Source: an uncultured Lachnospiraceae bacterium
GTDB lineage: Bacteria; Bacillota; Clostridia; Lachnospirales; Lachnospiraceae
Assembly (NCBI GenBank): GCA_947174985.1
Contig: CAMWLB010000069.1
Span: forward strand, 1-11,413
Direction: 5' to 3'
DNA length: 11,413 nucleotides
Below are positions 7,168-11,413 of the stretch, piece after piece. Below the pieces are notes generated by a model. It ran no database searches and was not told the DNA's origin. It saw only the letters and a list, made by a program, of their open reading frames with translations. Position 1 is the stretch's first letter, and every line of letters starts with the position of its first letter. The position numbers were made by a program, and so were the translations under genes.

Positions 7168-9431
7168 TCGTTTGTACTTTCTTTCTTAGGAAATGTTTTC
7201 CGCAGCACATAGTACAGGCTTCCCGCTATAAAGATGGAAGAATAGGTGCCGCACACAATACCTACCATAAGAGGCAGTGCAAATTCCTTAATCGCCGTAA
7301 CACCGAGCAGATACAGCGCCGCCACCATGATAAAGGTAGTCAGCGAAGTAAATATGCTCCGGGACATCGTCTGGGTAATGCTTGCATTCATGATTTCCTT
7401 CAAATCGCTCCTGCTGCCCATAACTGCCTGATTCTCCCGCACCCTGTCAAAAATAACAATCGTGGCGTTGATGGAATACCCTACAATGGTCAGCATGCAG
7501 GCGATAAAGGTACTGCCCACGGACACCTTCGCCACGGCATAGAACGCCAGCACCACCAAAACGTCATGCATAAGCGCCAGCACACCGCCTGCGCCAAAAC
7601 GGATATCCTTGAAACGTATCCGGATATAAATCAGCATACACACAATGGCAACGCAGACCGCCAAAACCGTATCCCGCTTCATCTCGTCGGAAATCGTGGA
7701 GCTGATGGTTTCCATGACAACCTTATCCTGCGTCACGCCAAACTCCGCAAGCAGCAGTTCTTCCACCTGCTCCCTCTGCTCCTTTGCAAGCGCGTTGCTC
7801 TTGAACACCACTTCGTTTGTCCCCTGCACCGGCTGGGGCTGTACAGCGCTGCCAGCGATTGCCTCAAGCTTCGGAATGACCTGCGCTTCTATTTCCGCCA
7901 AAGTCATCTGCTCATTAAAGGTGACCGAAGTAGAAGTACCTCCCACAAAATCCAGACTGTAATTTAAAGCAGCACCCATGCTTGTCTTGTTGACAATCAT
8001 AACCACAAAGCCGCCCACAATCAAAACCAGGGAAACAGCAAAGAAAATCCCCTTCTTTCCAACCGCATCTATCGGTTTGTGCGGCTTAGCCACACCGTAC
8101 ATTTTTTCCTTATTTAAACCAAGCGCATAGAATGCCCTGAGCAGCCATCTCGTCACAAAGAGCGCCGTAAACATGGAAAGCGCAATACCCAGCACCAGAG
8201 TCTGGGCAAACCCTCTGATGGAGCCGGAGCCCAAAATCCAGAGCACTGCCGCTGCAATCAGTGTCGTCACATTTCCGTCGATAATAGCGGAAAACGCCTT
8301 GTCAAAACCAATCTTTACAGCCGCCTTCACCGTCATACCGTCCGCAAGTTCTTCCCTGATACGGGCAAATATAATCACGTTTGCATCCACCGCCATACCG
8401 ATGGAAAGAATCATACCCGCAATGCCGGGCAGCGTCAGCGTCATGCCGAAACCGTTTAACAGAAGCACCATAAGCGCCGTATACAAAAGAAGGGATAGCG
8501 ATGCGGCAAGTCCCATAAAAAAGTAAATGACAATCATAAATACCGCTACCACAACAAGTCCGATTGCACCCGCCTTTAAGCTGGTGGAGATGGCTTCCGA
8601 GCCAAGCTGCGCACCCACCACCTTGGAATGAAGCTCGTTCAGTTCCAGTTTCAGCCCGCCGATTCGAATCTGGGAGGCAAGCCTGTCCGCACTCTCATAA
8701 GTAAAATTGCCGGTAATCTGCGCCGTGCCGTCCGTAAGCGGTCTGGCAACATTGGGCACGCTTAAGAAAACGCCGTCGTAATAGATGGCGAGCGTTTCTC
8801 CGCTTGCAGCCGCCCTTGTGGTTGCGTCCGCAAACTTCTGTCTTCCTTCCGCTGTCATAGTCAGCTCGACACAGAACACACTATTCTGCATGGTATCCCT
8901 TGTGGTTCCCGCCTGTGCATCCGCCACATCCGTGCCGTAGAGCGCAATGGAGCCGTCCGCTTCAAGCTCTTCTATGGTTTTGTTCAGCGTATAACGGAAA
9001 TAATAATTGCCATCTTCATCTGTCGCATAGTTCTGCGTATAATTTAGTGTGCCGTCACTGCCGCGCTCATAGATAAAGTACAGCGTGCCGGGTCTTCCCA
9101 ATTCCTCTAAAATCTGATTGGCATCCGATACACCGGGGATTTCAATGTTGATTCTGTCGCTCCCCTCCTGATAAACCAAAGCCTCCGTGCTGTAGGTAAA
9201 CACACGCTGCTGCAGCTTGTCTATCGTATCCCTCATATCCGTCGCGCTTGGCGCTTCCTCACCCACTACCTGATAGGTAATGCTCACACCGCCCGCCAAA
9301 TCCAGTCCGAGCGTAATATCGGAAGCGGAAGCCGTTCCCTCCTCGTCAACGCCCTTGAAGTCCACATAGGTAACTCCCGCAAGCGCAAGGAAAAACACCA
9401 GCAGGATAATGATCGCTCTGTTCTTGTTCAT
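7164..9431 (-). CDS. secDF: Fused protein translocase subunit SecDF
   Basis: SecDF is an RND-type membrane protein that uses the proton gradient to pull or release preproteins after SecA/SecYEG translocation. This gene encodes SecD and SecF as one 755-residue chain, as in Bacillus subtilis (737 residues). The SecD half shows an N-terminal membrane segment (residues 5-22), LGLDLAGGVS at 41-50, a large extracytoplasmic domain to about 285, and GMAVDANVIIFARIREEL at 345-362. The SecF half starts near 451 with its own first membrane segment, then LDFVGG at 493-498 and GYSINATIVIFDRVREN at 651-667. About 12 membrane segments are expected. The ATG at 9429-9431 follows the scfB stop after 1 base, with GGAGAGGAG inside the end of scfB as ribosome site. 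recJ overlaps the 3' end. The tight packing with scfB suggests coordinated expression, though SecDF is a general export factor. Confidence 0.96.
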   Translation of the reverse strand: MNKNRAIIILLVFFLALAGVTYVDFKGVDEEGTASASDITLGLDLAGGVSITYQVVGEEAPSATDMRDTIDKLQQRVFTYSTEALVYQEGSDRINIEIPGVSDANQILEELGRPGTLYFIYERGSDGTLNYTQNYATDEDGNYYFRYTLNKTIEELEADGSIALYGTDVADAQAGTTRDTMQNSVFCVELTMTAEGRQKFADATTRAAASGETLAIYYDGVFLSVPNVARPLTDGTAQITGNFTYESADRLASQIRIGGLKLELNELHSKVVGAQLGSEAISTSLKAGAIGLVVVAVFMIVIYFFMGLAASLSLLLYTALMVLLLNGFGMTLTLPGIAGMILSIGMAVDANVIIFARIREELADGMTVKAAVKIGFDKAFSAIIDGNVTTLIAAAVLWILGSGSIRGFAQTLVLGIALSMFTALFVTRWLLRAFYALGLNKEKMYGVAKPHKPIDAVGKKGIFFAVSLVLIVGGFVVMIVNKTSMGAALNYSLDFVGGTSTSVTFNEQMTLAEIEAQVIPKLEAIAGSAVQPQPVQGTNEVVFKSNALAKEQREQVEELLLAEFGVTQDKVVMETISSTISDEMKRDTVLAVCVAIVCMLIYIRIRFKDIRFGAGGVLALMHDVLVVLAFYAVAKVSVGSTFIACMLTIVGYSINATIVIFDRVRENQAVMGSRSDLKEIMNASITQTMSRSIFTSLTTFIMVAALYLLGVTAIKEFALPLMVGIVCGTYSSIFIAGSLYYVLRKTFPKKESTNE

Positions 9432-9432
9432 A

Positions 9433-10824
9433 TTACTCCTCTCCTTCTGCCAAAGCCGCTTTTATCATAACCGCACACTCAATGCGTTTGCGCTGCAGCT
9501 CACAGCCGATGTCGTAAGCATCGTTGATATTGCCGTGAAAATTGTAAGAATTGGCTGCACAGCCGCCGCTGCAGTAAAACTTGGCAAAACACTTTTTACA
9601 TTTTTCCTTGGCATAGACATTACAGCACTTAAATTCGTCTCTGAGCGCCGTGTTGACAATGCCATCATACACATTGCCCATCAGAAAAGCTTCCTGTCCC
9701 ACAAACTGATGGCAGGGATACAAATCTCCCCAGGGCGTTACCGCCAAGTACTCCGTTCCCGAACCGCAGCCCGAAAGACGCTTTGCCACACAGGGACCGC
9801 CTTCCAAATCTATCATAAAATGGAAAAAATTGAACCCTCTTCCCTCTTTCCTTCTCTTGATAAGCTCCACCGCCAGCTTGTCATATTCTTCCTTTAATGC
9901 AGGGATGTCTTCCTCTTTGATGGCGTACCAATCTTCGGGCTGCGCCACCACAGGCTCTACCGAAATCTGCTTGAAGCCTAAATCCGCCAGATGCAGCACA
10001 TCCTTTGAAAAGTCCAGATTTCCATGCGTATAGGTGCCCCTCACATAATAATTGGTCTGATTCCGGCTCTCCGCAACCTTTAAGAATTTGGGAACAATGC
10101 TGTCGTAACTTCCCTGTCCGCCGCGGAAAGGACGCATTTTATCATTTATCTCTTTGCGCCCGTCAATACTTAAGACAATATTGGACATTTCCCTGTTGGC
10201 AAATTCCAGAATCTCATCATTTAAGAGTACGCCGTTTGTGGTCAGGGTAAACCGGAATTTTTTGTGGTGCGGCTCTTCAAGGCTTCTGCCGTATTCCACC
10301 AAATCCTTCACCACCTGCCAGTTCATCGTAGGCTCCCCACCGAAAAAATCCACCTCCAGATTGACGCGGTTTCCCGAATGTGCCACCAGAAAATCCAGCG
10401 CCTTTTTGCCGACTTCAAGGCTCATCAACGCCCTTCTTCCATGGTATTCGCCCTCTCCGGCAAAGCAGTACTCGCAGGCAAGATTGCAGTCGTGCGCGAT
10501 GTGCAGGCAGAGCGCCTTTACCACTGTTTCCCGCTTTTTAAAATCAAAAATATAATCCGCATATACGTCCTGCGCAAAGAGCTGTCCCTGTTTTTCAAGC
10601 TCCAGCACCTCCGTCACCGCCTCCGTGATTTCTTCTTCGGGATACGGCAGATTGGCGCAGTTGATGACTGCCGCCTTAATCAAATCAGCGTCCTTGATTC
10701 CCTCTTCTACAAGCGGCTCTATCAGGGAAATCATGTCATAGACGATATCGTCCACCACATGAACGGAACCGCTGTTTATATCCATTACAATGTTAAATCC
10801 ATTGCTTTTGTACTGGTGTATCAC
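9433..10824 (-). CDS. scfB: SCIFF peptide maturase, radical SAM/SPASM thioether synthase
   Basis: This 463-residue enzyme modifies the SCIFF precursor encoded just upstream, forming a Cys-to-Thr thioether by radical SAM chemistry; the characterised relatives are CteB and Tte1186. An N-terminal RiPP-recognition (PqqD-like) region covers about residues 1-90. The radical SAM cluster motif CNLACEYC is at 113-120 (C113, C117, C120), followed by the SAM-binding FGGEP at 161-165. The SPASM region holds C345, C353, C371, C400, C401, C409, C412, C418, C422 and C441, enough for two auxiliary iron-sulfur clusters. The start is GTG at 10822-10824, with a perfect AGGAGGT (10831-10837) 6 bases upstream. 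scfA lies 99 bases upstream with two alternative hairpins between. secDF begins 1 base after the stop. There is no dedicated peptidase or exporter gene next to the pair, as is usual for SCIFF loci. Confidence is very high. Confidence 0.96.
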   Translation of the reverse strand: MIHQYKSNGFNIVMDINSGSVHVVDDIVYDMISLIEPLVEEGIKDADLIKAAVINCANLPYPEEEITEAVTEVLELEKQGQLFAQDVYADYIFDFKKRETVVKALCLHIAHDCNLACEYCFAGEGEYHGRRALMSLEVGKKALDFLVAHSGNRVNLEVDFFGGEPTMNWQVVKDLVEYGRSLEEPHHKKFRFTLTTNGVLLNDEILEFANREMSNIVLSIDGRKEINDKMRPFRGGQGSYDSIVPKFLKVAESRNQTNYYVRGTYTHGNLDFSKDVLHLADLGFKQISVEPVVAQPEDWYAIKEEDIPALKEEYDKLAVELIKRRKEGRGFNFFHFMIDLEGGPCVAKRLSGCGSGTEYLAVTPWGDLYPCHQFVGQEAFLMGNVYDGIVNTALRDEFKCCNVYAKEKCKKCFAKFYCSGGCAANSYNFHGNINDAYDIGCELQRKRIECAVMIKAALAEGEE

Positions 10825-10851
10825 TTTTATACCTCCTGCTTTTTACAGTCA

Positions 10852-10897
10852 CTGCTTCCTTCATACATAAATGAAGCAGCGACGCAAATCGCTGCTT
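10852..10897 (-). promoter_or_regulatory. Alternative hairpins in the scfA-scfB gap
   Basis: In the transcript between scfA and scfB, AAGCAGCGA pairs perfectly with TCGCTGCTT (10889-10897 with 10874-10882; 9 bp, 6-base loop). The 3' arm contains CTGCTTC (10873-10879), which also pairs perfectly with GAAGCAG downstream (10852-10858), and CTTCAT/ATGAAG adds a further small hairpin between them. The two larger stems cannot form together. On the minus strand the first stem is followed by CATTTATG, not a U-run, so at most it would terminate weakly; it may instead stabilise the scfA message end. It could allow more scfA than scfB mRNA. The second stem ends 15 bases before the scfB ribosome site. 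Pairing is seen; the role is inferred. Confidence 0.5.
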
Positions 10898-10923
10898 TTT
10901 GTCCACTACATCCTGCAAAATAT

Positions 10924-11067
10924 TTACTTAAGCTTTTCGCAACTCTGGTTTCCTACTGTACAGGAGGTCTTGCATGCGGACTGGCATGAAGTCTGGCACT
11001 CACCACAGCCGCCCTTTTTCATGGATTCCTTTAAATCTCTTGTGCTTAATGTTTTAATATGCTTCAT
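10924..11067 (-). CDS. scfA: SCIFF ranthipeptide precursor (six cysteines in forty-five)
   Basis: This 47-residue RiPP precursor begins MKHIKTLSTRDLKESMKKGG, a leader for binding by ScfB, and ends in a core with cysteines at 21, 24, 28, 32, 36 and 43. The block CGECQTSCQSACKTSCTVGN is close to the invariant SCIFF consensus. C32 and T37 are at the positions crosslinked in the characterised Clostridium thermocellum homologue CteA, so a Cys32-Thr37 thioether is predicted. SCIFF peptides are now grouped with ranthipeptides; roles in cell-density signalling and metabolism have been reported in clostridia. The ATG at 11065-11067 is preceded by AGAAAGGA, spaced acceptably if aligned to the full anti-Shine-Dalgarno. 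An in-frame ATG four codons upstream (11077-11079) directly touches this site and is less likely. The gene is followed by alternative hairpins and then its maturase scfB. Confidence 0.96.
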   Translation of the reverse strand: MKHIKTLSTRDLKESMKKGGCGECQTSCQSACKTSCTVGNQSCEKLK

Positions 11068-11129
11068 ATGAATTGTCATTCCTTTCTTACAGCCTTCGTA
11101 AACGCTTTTCATTACACGTTTATTTGTGT

Positions 11130-11157
11130 AGTATAACATATATTTCCTGTTTGTAAA
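11130..11157 (-). promoter_or_regulatory. Housekeeping promoter of the scfA unit
   Basis: On the minus strand TTTACA (11152-11157) and TATACT (11130-11135) are separated by 16 bases; each matches the sigma-A consensus at 5 of 6 positions. TG lies one base before the -10 (TGTTATACT), making it an extended -10 promoter. Transcription would start near 11123, leaving a leader of about 55 bases before scfA. This is the best promoter in the window and suggests strong, largely constitutive expression of the precursor. Confidence 0.75.
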
Positions 11158-11191
11158 AGAGTTTTTTTATAAAAAGTAAAAATCACTGCCT

Positions 11192-11413
11192 TCAGCTCAG
11201 CATGCCTCCCAGCATACCGCTGCCTGCGCACATAACCAGTACCGTAAAGAAATTGGTTGTAACATCTTTAAAAGAATGATTTACTACAAGGGACAGCACT
11301 ACCAGCACTATAAAGTAGAGGCTGCCCACCAAAAGTCCCCACAGATACTTCTTTGCCTTCAGCTTTTTCCCCGCAAGAAAGCCTGCAAAAAATGTGGCTC
11401 CTATGTAGATACC
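11192..11413 (-). CDS. TIGR04086-like small membrane protein, N-terminus beyond window
   Basis: An open reading frame enters from the right edge and ends with TGA at 11192-11194, giving 73 visible C-terminal residues. It begins GIYIGATFFAGFLAGKKLKA, continues with KKYLWGLLVGSLYFIVLVVL and ends GSGMLGGMLS. It shows about three hydrophobic stretches separated by a lysine-rich loop (residues 16-22), consistent with a multi-pass membrane protein. The GxxxAGFxAGKK, WGLLVG and GGMLGGMLS-type ending resemble the TIGR04086 family, which in Clostridia is typically encoded between yajC and the SCIFF gene, just as placed here. Its function is unknown. The 124 bases between this gene and scfA hold the scfA promoter and no convincing GC-rich terminator, so some read-through into scfA is possible. 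Confidence 0.8.
   Translation of the reverse strand, partial: GIYIGATFFAGFLAGKKLKAKKYLWGLLVGSLYFIVLVVLSLVVNHSFKDVTTNFFTVLVMCAGSGMLGGMLS

Noticed and set aside
9409..9897. Plus-strand open frame of about 160 codons
   Set aside because: Shadow of secDF and scfB on the opposite strand; translation does not resemble a protein family.
10874..10900. Hairpin plus TTTTT read as a plus-strand terminator
   Set aside because: It has the right shape on the plus strand, but there is no plus-strand gene for it to end; it is better explained as a structure in the scfA-scfB transcript.
10264..10989. Long plus-strand open frame across scfB and into scfA
   Set aside because: It is antisense to two clearly identified genes, has no domain-like composition and no good ribosome site.
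10924..11139. Longer version of the SCIFF precursor (71 residues)
   Set aside because: Its start lies upstream of the -10 element of the scfA promoter, so it would not be transcribed from it; the 47-residue form matches the family exactly.
11161..11191. A/T-rich inverted repeat after the TIGR04086-like gene
   Set aside because: The possible stem is made only of A-T pairs and is too weak to call a terminator.

Overview
All recognisable genes in this window lie on the minus strand. Gene content and order point to a Gram-positive anaerobe of the class Clostridia, probably Lachnospiraceae. The best marker is the SCIFF pair (a six-cysteine RiPP precursor plus its radical SAM maturase) next to a TIGR04086-type membrane protein, secDF and recJ, an order typical of Clostridia. 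AGGAGG-type ribosome sites, some TTG/GTG starts and a MurE with the diaminopimelate motif DNPR agree with this.

In the direction of transcription (high to low coordinates) the layout has three parts. (1) 11413-11192 holds the C-terminal end of a small TIGR04086-like membrane protein. An extended -10 promoter at 11130-11157 then starts the unit scfA (10924-11067), scfB (9433-10824), secDF (7164-9431) and recJ (5398-7167). The last three genes are tightly packed: scfB and secDF are 1 base apart, and secDF and recJ overlap in an ATGATGA motif. The scfA-scfB gap holds two mutually exclusive RNA helices that could set the precursor-to-enzyme ratio. A GC-rich hairpin at 5231-5254 probably ends this unit. 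(2) 3660-5150 holds a MefA-like MFS drug-efflux gene behind a leader of about 200 nt. The leader carries a previously unlisted 26-codon ORF (5042-5122) with a near-perfect ribosome site, an Arg-Met-Arg motif at codons 4-6, a perfect 11-bp inverted repeat inside the ORF and further helices reaching the efflux gene's own ribosome site. This looks like a ribosome-mediated, drug-responsive attenuator and is the most interesting element here. (3) 3537-1 holds a divergent MurE ligase and PriA (cut by the window edge), 4 bases apart with PriA's ribosome site inside the end of murE.

Functionally, scfA/scfB make a thioether-crosslinked peptide (ranthipeptide class). SecDF helps drive Sec export, RecJ is a single-strand exonuclease for repair, MurE adds the third stem-peptide residue of peptidoglycan and PriA restarts replication forks. 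These are mostly core genes. The accessory-looking part is the efflux gene with its leader, which sits between recJ and murE. No tRNA, rRNA, CRISPR array, insertion sequence or plus-strand gene could be supported.
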